64,000 bases of DNA from an uncultured Thermoguttaceae bacterium (lineage in GTDB: Bacteria > Planctomycetota > Planctomycetia > Pirellulales > Thermoguttaceae): positions 496,001 to 560,000 of the forward strand of contig CALKER010000006.1 of assembly GCA_938084835.1 (NCBI GenBank), given 5' to 3'. Position numbers and translations under genes: made by a program. Of the stretch, positions 54,948 through 64,000 are shown in pieces. Position 1 is the first letter of the stretch. Each line of letters starts with the position of its first letter. The notes under the pieces are model-generated. The model saw nothing but the letters and a program-made list of their open reading frames with translations. It did not search any database and was not told the DNA's origin.

Positions 54948-55763
54948 GGTACTGTCCTTTGCAACCAGAAGTCTACAACTCCGGGCGTATTCCACCCGAT
55001 TATTTCGCCATGACCAAGTATCCCGTCCGTGATTTGGTTTTTGCCACATGTTGCCCCCGGAGAAAGGGCGGGTTCTCGCGGGAGATTTGCTGCGTCGATT
55101 TGGGATATTTGAGCTTTTCGTGTGGTTGGTCAATTAACCCATGTGGTGGCCTGTTCCGGGGAATGACTGATAGCCTAGTCATCCAGGTTGCCTGGGTAGT
55201 GAACTGATGTCGGTCCCCTTAGACCAGGAACACAGATCTTTTACCCTTTTTCGTGGAAGACGCTCTTACCCCCGTATTTCCCGAGTTTCTGCACTCGTTG
55301 TCTGCTCGTCTTGTGGGCGAGCTCTCCGTTTCAGCGTCGCAAATTCGCCGAATTTAGCCCAGACCTCCAAAAGTCGTTGGGATAGCTTCGTAACGATTTG
55401 GCGTGTGTTACCAAATTGGGCGTAGGATCAATGTTCCATTTAGTAACCCAACTGTTCCATTTATTAAATCAAAAGTGGAAGTGTTTTTTGCTGCCTGCCG
55501 ATAGGTGCTTTTCACTCGGAGGTCACAGCCAACGGAAGGTCGATTTGGAATTCTCAGGAGCTTCGCCGGGGAGGCGAGCTCAATTGGGGTAACCTCCCTC
55601 ATGAAACAATTCGGCCGGCTGACGGTTGTGACGGCGCCAAACGTGGGGAAATTCAGGATGGGGCGATTAGGAAAGCTAGACGTTGTCGGCTTACACGAAA
55701 AAAAGAGCTCGGAGCCTAGGGCAACGTGACTCGCGGAAAGACACTGCCAAGGTTGATGCGATG
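54948..55763. other. Spacer upstream of the small exported protein gene
   Basis: No gene. Small stem CCAGG / CCTGG near 55182. The 224-codon minus-strand frame at 55408-56082 overlaps the HTH gene in another frame and is rejected. Confidence 0.5.
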
Positions 55764-56315
55764 CTATTCGCTTTCTTCCTCTGGGGGATGTGGCAATTCC
55801 TCGATTCGGCGATAGTATGCCTGACCGTAGTCCGAAGGCATCCGACTTTTTCCCACTGCAGGCCAAGGAGCCACCCCTTGCAGCTCCGGCATGATTTCTA
55901 AAAGTTGATCGACCAACATTTGAGCCAGGCGCTGCACGAACGGCTGACGGGCTCGTTCCCGAATTGTCACGGCTGTTTTCATCATTCGCAAAAGTTGAGC
56001 CCGCAATTTTATGGGTGGGGAGAGATCCTCCCCTGGTTGGACGAGTAGTTCTTGAAGCGGCACCCCCAGGGCCCGCTGCCATCGGTAGAGCGTACTTACG
56101 GGGATATCATTAAACTCGTTTTCTTCTAACCGAATTTGCTTAATGCTGACTTTCATTCGGCGGGCCAAAGTTCGTCGGGACACCCCTTCCAGCTGACGAA
56201 CGGTTCCAAGACGGTGTAGCCGGCGCGGTTCGGGGGGAGCATCTCGGGGTATCTCTGCGGCATTTTCTGATGGACGCCAGTGAGGATGTTTGTGATTAGA
56301 TGGAATGACGCTCAT
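55764..56315 (-). CDS. XRE-like helix-turn-helix protein
   Basis: A 183-residue protein; GAGGA six bases before the ATG. Residues 1-30 are disordered. Residues about 35-90 form a Cro/CI-type helix-turn-helix: LEGVSRRTLARRMKVSIKQIRLEENEFNDIPVSTLYRWQRALGV, given here as its successive helices. Residues about 105-150 are helical (KTAVTIRERARQPFVQRLAQ) and may dimerise. It is likely a DNA-binding regulator; its target is unknown. No toxin-like partner gene is adjacent. Confidence 0.82.
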   Translation of the reverse strand: MSVIPSNHKHPHWRPSENAAEIPRDAPPEPRRLHRLGTVRQLEGVSRRTLARRMKVSIKQIRLEENEFNDIPVSTLYRWQRALGVPLQELLVQPGEDLSPPIKLRAQLLRMMKTAVTIRERARQPFVQRLAQMLVDQLLEIMPELQGVAPWPAVGKSRMPSDYGQAYYRRIEELPHPPEEESE

Positions 56316-57173
56316 GAAAGTTCCTCACCAGTTTGGCGAAAGTTGGCTTGGAGATTCTGTGCGAGGCCTTTTCCCCGGGGACACGGCCTAACCGATGACC
56401 CAGAATGGCATGTGCCGATGGTCCTGGCTTGCAACCTGCCGCCACTAACGAGGCGAACGTGCCCCTAGGCTAGGGCGTCGGTCCGTCTTTTCCTGCTTAA
56501 AATGCGGTCGACACTGTCAGGGGACCGCGTGGCCCAGCTATTTGCCGACTAAATTTTGAATGTCATCACGGCACGCTACCAAGGTTTAAAGCCGGGGCTT
56601 GTGTCGGCTTGGATCAAAAAACCGAACCAACGTATGATTCCCGTCGTGAGCCGGCAAAAACCGGTGAAACGTAGCTCGATTCTTCAGTAAGAGGATGCCT
56701 CCTTAGGCTCTGGTGAATGCCACGGCCACCAAAGGTGAAAAACGGTCGCCAACTGTCTGATTTGATTTAGGACTCTTTTACTTCTCCCCAAGCTTGGTGT
56801 CAGGTGCCGGATCTTGCCCGTTTTTCGCATTTAACGCATCTTGCGGGTTTTTTTGGGCGAACTTGGCGCAGTGGGTAGAAACCCGGTCGAGGTGGAGTGA
56901 TTGCGTCTTCAGAATGCCGTAAGGTTGGGGAGCATATTCCGTGCCAAAATATGCTTTCACATCAAAATCCTAAGCTTATGACTGCCCAAGAGTTGCGTAA
57001 CCATTTCGTTAGTGATCGGGCGGCAAGATATTGAAAAGCGCGCCCAAGTGCATCAAACTGGATCAAATTGCGGGTCAAAAAGTGCTAGCGAATTGCAAAG
57101 TGGCGGTTCTCGGCCCGGTTACAGCGCTTGAGAGAAACCGCCGTTTCGGCGAGATCCCGCGGGGGAAACTGGC
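56316..57173. other. Divergent spacer upstream of HTH and STAS genes
   Basis: No gene is seen; the short frames here are not protein-like. A GCCGG-A-run-CCGG stem near 56650 is weak. Confidence 0.5.
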
Positions 57174-57557
57174 GTGGAGACGTTTTCCCGGCATATCGAA
57201 ATTCGCCAAATCGGAGATTGCGTGGTTGTCTACTTCACCAGGTCGCGGATCTTGCACACCACCGAGCACGAACAGCTAGCTGAGAAACTCCGCGAGGTTG
57301 TTGAGGTTTATCGGCCAAGAAGTTTGGTATTGAATCTTCATAATGTGGTCTTTCTTCCGAGTGCGGTTCTAAGTCATCTGGTCACCCTCAAGGTGCGCCT
57401 TGGCAAGCAAGGTCGGAGGTTTGCTTTGTGTAATCTGCGACCAGAAATTGCTGAGATCCTGCGCATTGCCGGGCTAGATCGCTGGTTTACGATTTTTGCG
57501 GACGAGCAGGACGCTTTGGCGGCTCTGTCCACAACGGCGGGTGAGTCCCTGGGATAA
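57174..57557 (+). CDS. STAS-domain anti-sigma factor antagonist
   Basis: A 127-residue single STAS domain: IRQIGDCVVVYFTRSRIL, then SLVLNLHNVVFLPSAVLSHL, RRFALCNLRPEIAEILRIAGL and FTIFADEQDALAAL. In SpoIIAA/RsbV the acceptor is the second Ser of D-S-S; here the site reads P62-S63-A64, so only S63 could be phosphorylated. It should bind the anti-sigma kinase encoded 25 bases downstream. No sigma factor or PP2C phosphatase lies in the window. Confidence 0.9.
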   Translation: METFSRHIEIRQIGDCVVVYFTRSRILHTTEHEQLAEKLREVVEVYRPRSLVLNLHNVVFLPSAVLSHLVTLKVRLGKQGRRFALCNLRPEIAEILRIAGLDRWFTIFADEQDALAALSTTAGESLG

Positions 57558-57582
57558 ATCTTTCGCCTGGCGGGAGAGTACT

Positions 57583-58014
57583 GTGTGGCTTTGGCAATTC
57601 CACCGTGAAGTGCCTAGTACGCTCACTGAGGCATCGCGCGTGCTATCGGAAATTGTTGCCGAATTGCAAAGGCAGGGGTGGTCGGAGAGGGATATCTTCT
57701 CCGTCCAACTTGCTGTGGAAGAGGCCCTGGTTAATGCGATTAAGCATGGGAATCGATCTGATCAATCCAAACTGGTTTCCACCCGATGTCGGGTGAGTCG
57801 GCAAGCGATTTGCGTTGAAATTGCCGATGAAGGGGAGGGGTTCGATCCCTCGCAGGTTCCCGATCCTACATCCCCGGAGCGATTGGAAGAGCCATCCGGG
57901 CGAGGAATTATGCTTATGCGGACCTTTATGAATCGCGTTACTTATAATGCAAAAGGCAACGTGGTGACTTTGGAAAAGACTCGTTCCGACGCCGAAGTTT
58001 CGGAAACCGCCTGA
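57583..58014 (+). CDS. Anti-sigma factor, HATPase kinase (RsbW/SpoIIAB-like)
   Basis: A 143-residue protein starting from GTG at 57583, preceded by GGGAGAG; the frame is open further upstream inside the STAS gene, but that part is not conserved. GHKL ATPase motifs: E47 and N51 in VEEALVNAIKHGN (the SpoIIAB catalytic Glu and metal Asn), D82 in ADEGEGFDP, and GRGIMLMRTFMN for the ATP lid. It would sequester a sigma factor and phosphorylate its STAS partner. The short gap to the STAS gene supports one transcript. Confidence 0.92.
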   Translation: MWLWQFHREVPSTLTEASRVLSEIVAELQRQGWSERDIFSVQLAVEEALVNAIKHGNRSDQSKLVSTRCRVSRQAICVEIADEGEGFDPSQVPDPTSPERLEEPSGRGIMLMRTFMNRVTYNAKGNVVTLEKTRSDAEVSETA

Positions 58015-58293
58015 AGTTGCTCTCCTTTCGCAAACACTTCCTTCCTAAGTCTCCGGAGAAAGATTCCCTGATTATTTGCCACCAGGGGCAGCAAGTGGCA
58101 TGTCCAGTCGACAAGTAAGGTAATCGATCCTCGATGCGCAGTTAATGTTCGCTTTGAAGTTTTGGTTCAATGTCACGCTTTGCGATGTAGGTTAATAGTA
58201 AACCTTACAGCGCAAACTTTGGGATTTAGAGGGCGGGACTGATCCGCCAAGTCATGGCTTGCCGCATCGTACGCTGTCCCGTCGGGATCACTC

Positions 58294-58887
58294 TCAAATG
58301 ATGCCGCGGGCCCGTTCGTAGGCTAGGATTTTGTCCTCGTATTGAAGTGTGAGTGCGATATCATCAAGTCCTTTGAGAAGACATTCTCGCCGAAACGGCT
58401 CGACTGAAAAGCCCAGCCGAAGCCCCCACTGGTCCTCCAATAAACACCGTTCCAAATCTACCGTAAGTTGATACGGCAGTCGCTGCCGCGCTCGGCAGAA
58501 AAGCTCGTCTACCTGTTCTTCCGACAACACGAGCGGAAGGATCCCGTTTTTAAAACAGTTGTTGTAGAAGATATCGGCAAAACTCGGTGCGATTATCACT
58601 CGGAACCCATAGTCGGCCAAAGCCCACGGAGCATGTTCCCGACTTGAACCACAACCAAAATTTCGTCGGGTCAACAGAATGGTTGCGCCCTGAAATTCCG
58701 GACGATTGAGCTCAAAATCGGGATTAGGACTGCCGTCCGGCAGATAGCGCCAATCGTAAAACAAAAACTGTCCGAACCCTGTGCGCTCAATCCGTTTTAG
58801 GAACTGTTTAGGAATGATCTGGTCAGTGTCCACATTGGCTCGATCTAGTAGTGCGACGATCCCGGTGTGTCGAACAAGCGGCTGCAT
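58294..58887 (-). CDS. leuD: 3-isopropylmalate dehydratase small subunit
   Basis: A 197-residue LeuD of normal length. Signature parts: [32 protein letters not shown], the swivelling-domain motif [19 protein letters not shown], and [21 protein letters not shown]. It pairs with LeuC to isomerise 2-isopropylmalate to 3-isopropylmalate. It starts 123 bases after the leuC stop on the same strand. The next leucine enzyme, LeuB, is encoded 35 kb away. Confidence 0.97.
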   Translation of the reverse strand: MQPLVRHTGIVALLDRANVDTDQIIPKQFLKRIERTGFGQFLFYDWRYLPDGSPNPDFELNRPEFQGATILLTRRNFGCGSSREHAPWALADYGFRVIIAPSFADIFYNNCFKNGILPLVLSEEQVDELFCRARQRLPYQLTVDLERCLLEDQWGLRLGFSVEPFRRECLLKGLDDIALTLQYEDKILAYERARGII

Positions 58888-59010
58888 ATTACTTGCGACC
58901 TCAGCAAAGTGTTCTTTGGTGATGAATTCCTAACCTCGGTGGAAAAATCACATTTTTCCCGGCACGGCGATTTATATCGGCTTTTGCGCAAGCCTTTGCC
59001 GTGCGGGGGA

Positions 59011-60420
59011 CTATTTGTATTGCCATTTCCGAATGTCGACAAAATGTCCGGCGACGGCGGCAGCGGCAGCCGTGGCCGGTGATACCAGGTGCGTTCGCCC
59101 ACCGCGTCCTTGCCGACCTTCGAAATTTCGATTGGTGCTCGAGGCACATCGCTCACCGGGCTCCAAGCGGTCTGGATTCATCGCAAGGCACATGCTACAG
59201 CCGGCTTCGCGCCATTCGAATCCTGCCTCCAGGAAGATGCGGTGGAGACCCTCTTGTTCAGCCTGTTGTTTCACGAGTCCACTCCCCGGCACCACCATAG
59301 CGTGGACCCACGGGGCAATCTTATAGCCGCGGACCACCGCTGCAGCGGCACGCAAGTCCTCGATCCGACCATTGGTACACGAGCCGATAAACACTCGGTC
59401 AACCCTTATAGCTTCCATGGGTGTACCAGGCTGCAAATCCATGTAGATCAAAGCTTTCTCGGCCGCGGCCCGTTCTACCGGATCTGTAAACTGGGATGGG
59501 TCCGGTACCTTTCCTGTCACCGCGACTACTTGGGCGGGATTCGTGCCCCAAGTGACTTGGGGTTCGATAACGCTAGCATCGAAGCGGAGGGACTTGTCAA
59601 ACTTGGCGCCGGGATCTGTGGGTAAAGTCTGCCAGACGGCCACCGCCCGCTCGAAGGCCTCGCCCTGAGGAGCAAAAGGCCGGCCGCGAAGGTAATCGAA
59701 CGTCTTTTCGTCGGGAGCTACTAACCCGGCCCGTGCTCCCGCTTCGATCGACATATTACAAACTGTCATCCTTCCTTCCACGGATAACGATCGGATAACT
59801 TCACCGGTGTATTCGATACAATAGCCGATCCCGCCTTGAACGCCGATTTGGCCGATGAGGTACAAAATAAGATCTTTGGGCGATACCCCGTCCGCCAGCC
59901 GTCCCTCCACGCGAATCTCGAGTGTTTTCGGCTTGAATTGTGGGAGTGTTTGTGTGGCCAGAACATGCTCTACCTCGCTCGTGCCAATACCAAACGCCAA
60001 CGCACCCAGGGCACCATGTGTGGATGTATGGCTATCCCCGCAGACGATCGTCATCCCTGGTTGGGTGAGGCCAAGTTCTGGACCAATAACGTGTACAATT
60101 CCCTGCCGCACGTCGTTAATATCGAAAAGTTGGATCCCGAACTCTTGACAATTACGGCGGAGAACCTCGATCTGTTGCCGCGAGATGGGATCCAAAATGG
60201 GGAGAGTGCGGTCCGTGGTGGGGACATTGTGATCGACCGTGGCAAAGGTTCGCTCAGGGCGGCGAACACGCCTTCCGGCTAGTCGCAGGCCTTCGAAAGC
60301 CTGGGGACTGGTTACTTCGTGAACAAGGTGGAGATCGATGTAAAGCAGCGCCCGTTTGTGTTCGTCCTCAAAAACGACATGTTCGTCCCAAATTTTTTCG
60401 AACAAGGTGCGTGGTGCCAT
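59011..60420 (-). CDS. leuC: 3-isopropylmalate dehydratase large subunit
   Basis: A 469-residue LeuC. The [4Fe-4S] ligands are C348 ([12 protein letters not shown]), C408 and C411 (GCSMCLAMN). Other marks are [22 protein letters not shown] and [10 protein letters not shown]. Full length for the family. The upstream message can fold into two hairpins, one covering the likely ribosome site. First gene of a two-gene leuCD unit in the leucine pathway. Confidence 0.97.
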   Translation of the reverse strand: MAPRTLFEKIWDEHVVFEDEHKRALLYIDLHLVHEVTSPQAFEGLRLAGRRVRRPERTFATVDHNVPTTDRTLPILDPISRQQIEVLRRNCQEFGIQLFDINDVRQGIVHVIGPELGLTQPGMTIVCGDSHTSTHGALGALAFGIGTSEVEHVLATQTLPQFKPKTLEIRVEGRLADGVSPKDLILYLIGQIGVQGGIGYCIEYTGEVIRSLSVEGRMTVCNMSIEAGARAGLVAPDEKTFDYLRGRPFAPQGEAFERAVAVWQTLPTDPGAKFDKSLRFDASVIEPQVTWGTNPAQVVAVTGKVPDPSQFTDPVERAAAEKALIYMDLQPGTPMEAIRVDRVFIGSCTNGRIEDLRAAAAVVRGYKIAPWVHAMVVPGSGLVKQQAEQEGLHRIFLEAGFEWREAGCSMCLAMNPDRLEPGERCASSTNRNFEGRQGRGGRTHLVSPATAAAAAVAGHFVDIRKWQYK

Positions 60421-61822
60421 GAGTTGACTGTCTCCAAGATGGAGTCCTCGTGGTCGAGGACATTTATCGTTGAAACTTTCGTGCGAAAGGTGTTTTTAAA
60501 CCACACCGTTTTGGAAGCACAGCTCAAAGTTTGGGGGAAGCGTGGGGCTGCTCCCCTGGCCCAGGAACCTCCAAAGCCCCAACGCAAGATTTCCTCGCCC
60601 AGGTTCTTCCCAACCTTGCTTGCAGGGCCGTGTTCGCAAGGTCAGACCGAAAACCCCTTTGTTTTTTCCAGGTAATTAAGTCTCGAGGTTAAAACAAAGA
60701 AGTCAGGGGTAAGATAGTTCTAGCCCGAGGCACGGGACAACTCGCGACAACAACATTTGGGGGGATTAGTACCCCTTACGTGGCGCCGCCAATAAGCCTC
60801 CTTTTAATCTCAGGGGAAATGCTGAAGGGCTTGCGCACCGAATTCGCCGGCTGGGGATTGCCCCGCGGCCTTTTGTTGCAGCCATACTGCTCAAATTTTG
60901 CGGGGAATTTTACGCCTCCTCAGAGAACTCCGGAAAGTACCTGCCAAGAATACTAAAGATGTGAAGTATTGAAGAACCTACGCCTCGATATCTAACGGCT
61001 TGCAGATTCCGATGTTGGGGATATGAGCTCTCGGGCCTGCACTTTCGTTCGGGGAATTCGGCCTCGTCCGAGAAGTTCATTATCTTTCTAGGGCGTCAAA
61101 GAACCGGAGCGGAAGATCGCTCGGCAGATCGGTGTTGAATTCGCGCGGTGTTCAGTGGGAAGGACCGTAGTTCGCGTGGGGCGCTATCCTGATCGGAGTA
61201 TTCAGTTAGGAAGCTCGTGGGTTTTGCCCCACAAAACATTATTTATCTGGTGAGTAAACTTCCTGCTTGTTTAAAACCAAATTCTTGCGCCAGAACCCTT
61301 GTCGCCGACTTTTTAAAGTGTTTGGGTCCCGGTCCACCCGCATTCTTGGCCCACCTTGCGTCATTGTGTTCGAGCAGGCCGCGCAGGGAGCGGCAGTGTG
61401 TCAGAGGAGGCTGAGCAGGCGGTGGAGCGCGAATCACTATTTTCCCAGCTCAAAATGCGTCCGTTACTCACACGGCCCCGAGCTCTCCCAATGTTTGCTA
61501 TGTACCAAGGTCGAACAGGCGGGGCTACATGGCATTTTGACAAGTCGTTTTTCCTCTATGGTCCACGGCCGGCTTCGTCGTATGATGAACAAGAGCTCGG
61601 GAACTTTTTGGGACCGCTTAGTTGCCACTTTGGTAGCCTGGCGCGGGAGTGAGAGCCGTGGCTGCTACTTTGGGTTTGAACCTTCCGTATGAGGTTCGCC
61701 TTTCGTGCCGTCGCTAAGCTATGGGTAAAACGGTAAGCGTTCCCCCACACAGATTTTCAATCGTCAAATTGGGAGTTCGTTTGGGGTGATGAGCTTCCAG
61801 CTGGGAAGCGAGGCCAAGACCA
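60421..61822. other. Long divergent spacer between leuC and TPR genes
   Basis: 1.4 kb without a convincing gene; several frames are open on both strands but none has a ribosome site and domain. It contains the leuC 5' hairpins at 60432-60461. The plus-strand frame at 60319-60675 is partly antisense to leuC. Confidence 0.5.
60432..60461 (-). promoter_or_regulatory. Two consecutive hairpins in the leuC leader
   Basis: In the message, GTCCTCG / CGAGGAC (7 pairs, loop ACCA; 60444-60461) is followed by CTCCA / TGGAG (5 pairs, loop TCT; 60432-60444). The GGAG of the second stem is the best ribosome site for leuC, 11 bases before its ATG, so folding would hide it. Suggests translational control; no leucine-rich leader peptide seen. 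Confidence 0.45.
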
Positions 61823-63511
61823 ATGAACGGGAAATCCATCAATCAGAAATTTAATTTAACGGTGGCACTGGCGGTTGCGTTTTTTTTGTGCTTTGGTACC
61901 GGCGCTGCATCCTCGGCCTTGCAATCGCCCGGTCAGCAGGATTTGGATCAAGCCGTAATGCTTAAGGTTCAGGCGCGGACCTTTGCGCAATTGGCGGAGG
62001 TAATTCGCCTGTGTGAAAGCGCCTTGAAAAAGGGGTTAGAACCAAAGGATGCAGAATTTGCCAAGCAGCTTTTGGCAGGTACTCGCATTCAGCGAGGGCT
62101 CCAGCTGGCCCGCGAGATATTACCCCTCATACCGACCAATCATCCTGACTTTGCAAAGCTTCGCGAAATTGCTGTCACGGACTTGTCAAAAGGTCTAGAA
62201 CACGACCCAGGTATAGCGGTGGCGTGGCTAGCGCTTGCGCGTTTGGAATTGTTGCCTGGGGGAAGTGAGCCAAATGCGCGGAGGGCCGTGGATCAAGCTG
62301 TCGCACACGCCGGCGACAATTCGAGCCTGCGGGCTGAAGCTCTTTTGGTGCGGGCGGCTCTAGAGCGAGACTCGGCGCGGCGGCTGGAGGATTTGACCGC
62401 AGCTATCGAGGCCAAGCCGGACGATCCGGTGCCTTATCGCCTCCGAGGGGCTTTACTTGCCGATCTTGGCCGGGTGGACGAGGCTCTGGCTGATCTCAAC
62501 CAAGCTCTGCAACTGGAGCCAGATGATGCACTCACTTGGCAAGTAAAAGGCATGATTTTGGCAAAAGCTCAGCGATATGAAGAAGCACTGGCTTGCTTCG
62601 AGAAGGTCCGCGAGCTGGCACCCTCCGCGACGGCCCCACTTCTCGAACAAGCACGAATCCTTGGTCTTCAAACAAAATTCGAGGAGGCACTCCAGCGACT
62701 AAACGAGGTTGTAGAGAGCGACCCGGAGAATATCGCTGCCTTGCTCTTGCGGGCCAGTGTCATGGCGGAACTCAAGCGGGATGCCGAGGCTCTTCAAGAT
62801 GTGGACAGAGCCTTATCGCTTGACCCCAACTTAAGTCTCGCCCTGCGGTTGCGGGTCAGTTTGCTGGTGCGGTTGGAAAAATTGGGGGAGGCGGCTCGTA
62901 CTTTAGCGAGGCTCCGGGAACTTGAGCCGGAGGATGCCAATCTTTTGCTCCAGCAGGGCATTTTGGAGGCAGGCCTGGGTCGGCCTCGCAAGGCCATCGC
63001 CTTGTTGACGCAGTATTTAGAAACTCATCCGGAAGACTCCTTGGCATTAATAGCTCGCGGGAATTCCTTTATTTCGATCGGAAAACATGCCGAGGCCTTG
63101 GCCGATTTTGAAAAAGCCCTGCCTCTGGCAGGTCATGATGCTACTTTCCTCAATAACTTTGCCTGGATTTTGTGTACTTCGCCGGACGATCATCTTCGGG
63201 ACGGAAGGCGTGCTTTGGAGCTTGCCCAAAAGGCCTGCGAGCTGCTCGAGTTTAAAGCCGCTTTTGCGCTCAGTACTTTGGCTGCTGCTTATGCGGAGCT
63301 GGGCGACTTCCAAAAGGCTATGGAATGGGTACAAAAGGCTGTGGAATTGGCGGAAGGCGAGGAAAAAGAACATATACAGAAGGAACTGGAATGCTATCGA
63401 CAAGGTAAGCCGTTCCGAGAGCGGCAGGAAAAGCCCGATGCCCCCGAGGAGGAGTTGCCCACGAACTCTTCTGACGAGATCGTCGAGCTAAACTCGTCTC
63501 CCCCTGAGTAA
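61823..63511 (+). CDS. Exported tetratricopeptide repeat protein
   Basis: A 562-residue protein. Residues about 10-32 are a signal peptide (LTVALAVAFFLCFGTGAASS). From about 120 to 500 the chain is built of TPR units, clearest in PVPYRLRGALLADLGRVDEA, ALTWQVKGMILAKAQRYEEA, LLLQQGILEAGLGRPRKAIA and DSLALIARGNSFISIGKHAE, each with the small-residue pattern of the family. The C-terminal 40 residues are acidic and disordered. TPR arrays are protein-binding scaffolds; a periplasmic role in assembly or binding is inferred. No operon partner. Confidence 0.93.
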   Translation: MNGKSINQKFNLTVALAVAFFLCFGTGAASSALQSPGQQDLDQAVMLKVQARTFAQLAEVIRLCESALKKGLEPKDAEFAKQLLAGTRIQRGLQLAREILPLIPTNHPDFAKLREIAVTDLSKGLEHDPGIAVAWLALARLELLPGGSEPNARRAVDQAVAHAGDNSSLRAEALLVRAALERDSARRLEDLTAAIEAKPDDPVPYRLRGALLADLGRVDEALADLNQALQLEPDDALTWQVKGMILAKAQRYEEALACFEKVRELAPSATAPLLEQARILGLQTKFEEALQRLNEVVESDPENIAALLLRASVMAELKRDAEALQDVDRALSLDPNLSLALRLRVSLLVRLEKLGEAARTLARLRELEPEDANLLLQQGILEAGLGRPRKAIALLTQYLETHPEDSLALIARGNSFISIGKHAEALADFEKALPLAGHDATFLNNFAWILCTSPDDHLRDGRRALELAQKACELLEFKAAFALSTLAAAYAELGDFQKAMEWVQKAVELAEGEEKEHIQKELECYRQGKPFRERQEKPDAPEEELPTNSSDEIVELNSSPPE

Positions 63512-64000
63512 GGCATGCCCTCCTAATTGAAATTCCAAGGGGTGGTAGAAACACCTCGACGCGAAAATGTGATGGTGTTCTCCGACGCAGACTTTGCCCC
63601 CCAAGGGGTGGACCAGGGACGATTTGCTGTCATTGAGGTTCGCGGAACGCTGTATTCCTGATTGCAGATCTCAAGCCTCGCCCGTAAAACTTTCTTGGGC
63701 AACCCCCTTGTAAGTGGGCCGAGTTAGGTCTGTAGGGATCCTAAGCGCGCCGGCATTTTCTCTTTATCCGGCGAAAACTTTTCCCCCAACCCCAGCTTAT
63801 TGGCTGACAGTATTGAAAACAGCGAAAAAAATGAGGCCAAGATATGTGGACACCACAGCTCGCCGCTGGCGGGTGCGTCTGGAAACCTGCGGTTTGTGGA
63901 CTCGAAATCGGCTTATTGCCCTGCACGCGAGATAATCCGCCCCGCAAAGGACCTGTGTCTTCGTTATCAAACCACATGTCGGGCGATGGCCTTCATGGAG
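63512..64000. other. Right-edge spacer
   Basis: No gene can be supported. A minus-strand frame entering from the right edge could be the end of a gene stopping near 63968, but only about nine codons are visible. Confidence 0.4.

Noticed and set aside
55408-56082. 224-codon minus-strand frame
   Set aside because: Overlaps the HTH gene in another frame; low-complexity and without family features.
58050-58059. TCTCCGGAGA palindrome after the anti-sigma gene, shared with 54161-54170
   Set aside because: Ten bases and two occurrences are compatible with chance; not enough for a regulatory claim.
60319-60675. 118-codon plus-strand frame
   Set aside because: Partly antisense to leuC and its leader; no credible protein features.
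63968-64000. Possible C-terminus of a minus-strand gene entering from the right edge
   Set aside because: Only about nine codons (ending ARHVV) are visible, too few to support a call.
1-64000. tRNA, rRNA, CRISPR, riboswitch or insertion sequence
   Set aside because: I looked for T-loop motifs, regularly spaced direct repeats, transposase domains with inverted ends and common riboswitch cores, and found none that hold up by eye.

Overview
The window looks like a chromosomal segment of a planctomycete, most likely of the Pirellulales type. The reasons are: secreted formylglycine-type sulfatase, BNR, ThuA, GH10, GH127 and oligogalacturonate-lyase-like proteins; Tat-exported and lipoprotein redox proteins; an Omp85/BamA protein with a very long linker; a STAS/HATPase partner-switch pair; and a two-domain alpha/beta hydrolase. 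This is inference from gene content, as there is no rRNA or other phylogenetic marker. My gene calls cover about 46 kb of the 64 kb, so spacers are long, even between genes that look like operon members. I see no tRNA, rRNA, CRISPR array, IS element or phage module.

Layout. 0-6.3 kb: 5' part of a cytochrome c peroxidase lipoprotein gene, a sulfatase, an MFS transporter and a sugar isomerase-like gene. 6.6-10.5 kb: a 1271-residue BamA-like protein. 11.3 kb: a single-domain response regulator. 12-19.4 kb: a complete peptide ABC importer (ATPase, ATPase, permease, permease, binding lipoprotein), all on the minus strand and transcribed binding protein first. 20.9-23.2 kb: an SDR dehydrogenase and a LeuB-like dehydrogenase. 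23.8-28.6 kb: three plus-strand genes for exported proteins (glutaminase-fold protein, BNR protein, isochorismatase-ThuA fusion). 29.3-34.5 kb: hypF, hypC, hypD, hypE for making the Fe(CN)2CO ligands of [NiFe] hydrogenase, without hypA, hypB or hydrogenase genes in view. 34.6-41.5 kb: an ABC ATPase lacking a permease, a ribbon-helix-helix protein, a radical SAM protein, a Tat-signal beta-propeller protein and a nucleoside-diphosphate-sugar epimerase-like protein. 42.3-52.8 kb: a plus-strand run of exported carbohydrate or redox proteins (two-domain alpha/beta hydrolase, LamG protein, Tat aldo-keto reductase-fold protein overlapping a tetraheme lipoprotein, GH10 xylanase, GH127 arabinofuranosidase). 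53.2-58.0 kb: a HAD phosphatase, a small exported protein, an HTH protein and the STAS/anti-sigma kinase pair. 58.3-60.4 kb: leuCD. 61.8-63.5 kb: an exported TPR protein.

How the genes fit together. The secreted sulfatase, xylanase, arabinofuranosidase, esterase-like, LamG and oligogalacturonate-lyase-like proteins suggest growth on decorated plant or algal polysaccharides, with uptake by the MFS and peptide transporters. The hyp genes imply a [NiFe] hydrogenase elsewhere in the genome. leuB and leuCD supply leucine synthesis from separate loci. No single new defence or mobile system stands out. The observations I rate highest are the aldo-keto reductase-fold protein that lacks most of its catalytic tetrad and is coupled to a tetraheme lipoprotein, the two-domain hydrolase with a dead first domain, the BamA linker, and structured spacers inside the peptide-transporter cluster and before leuC.
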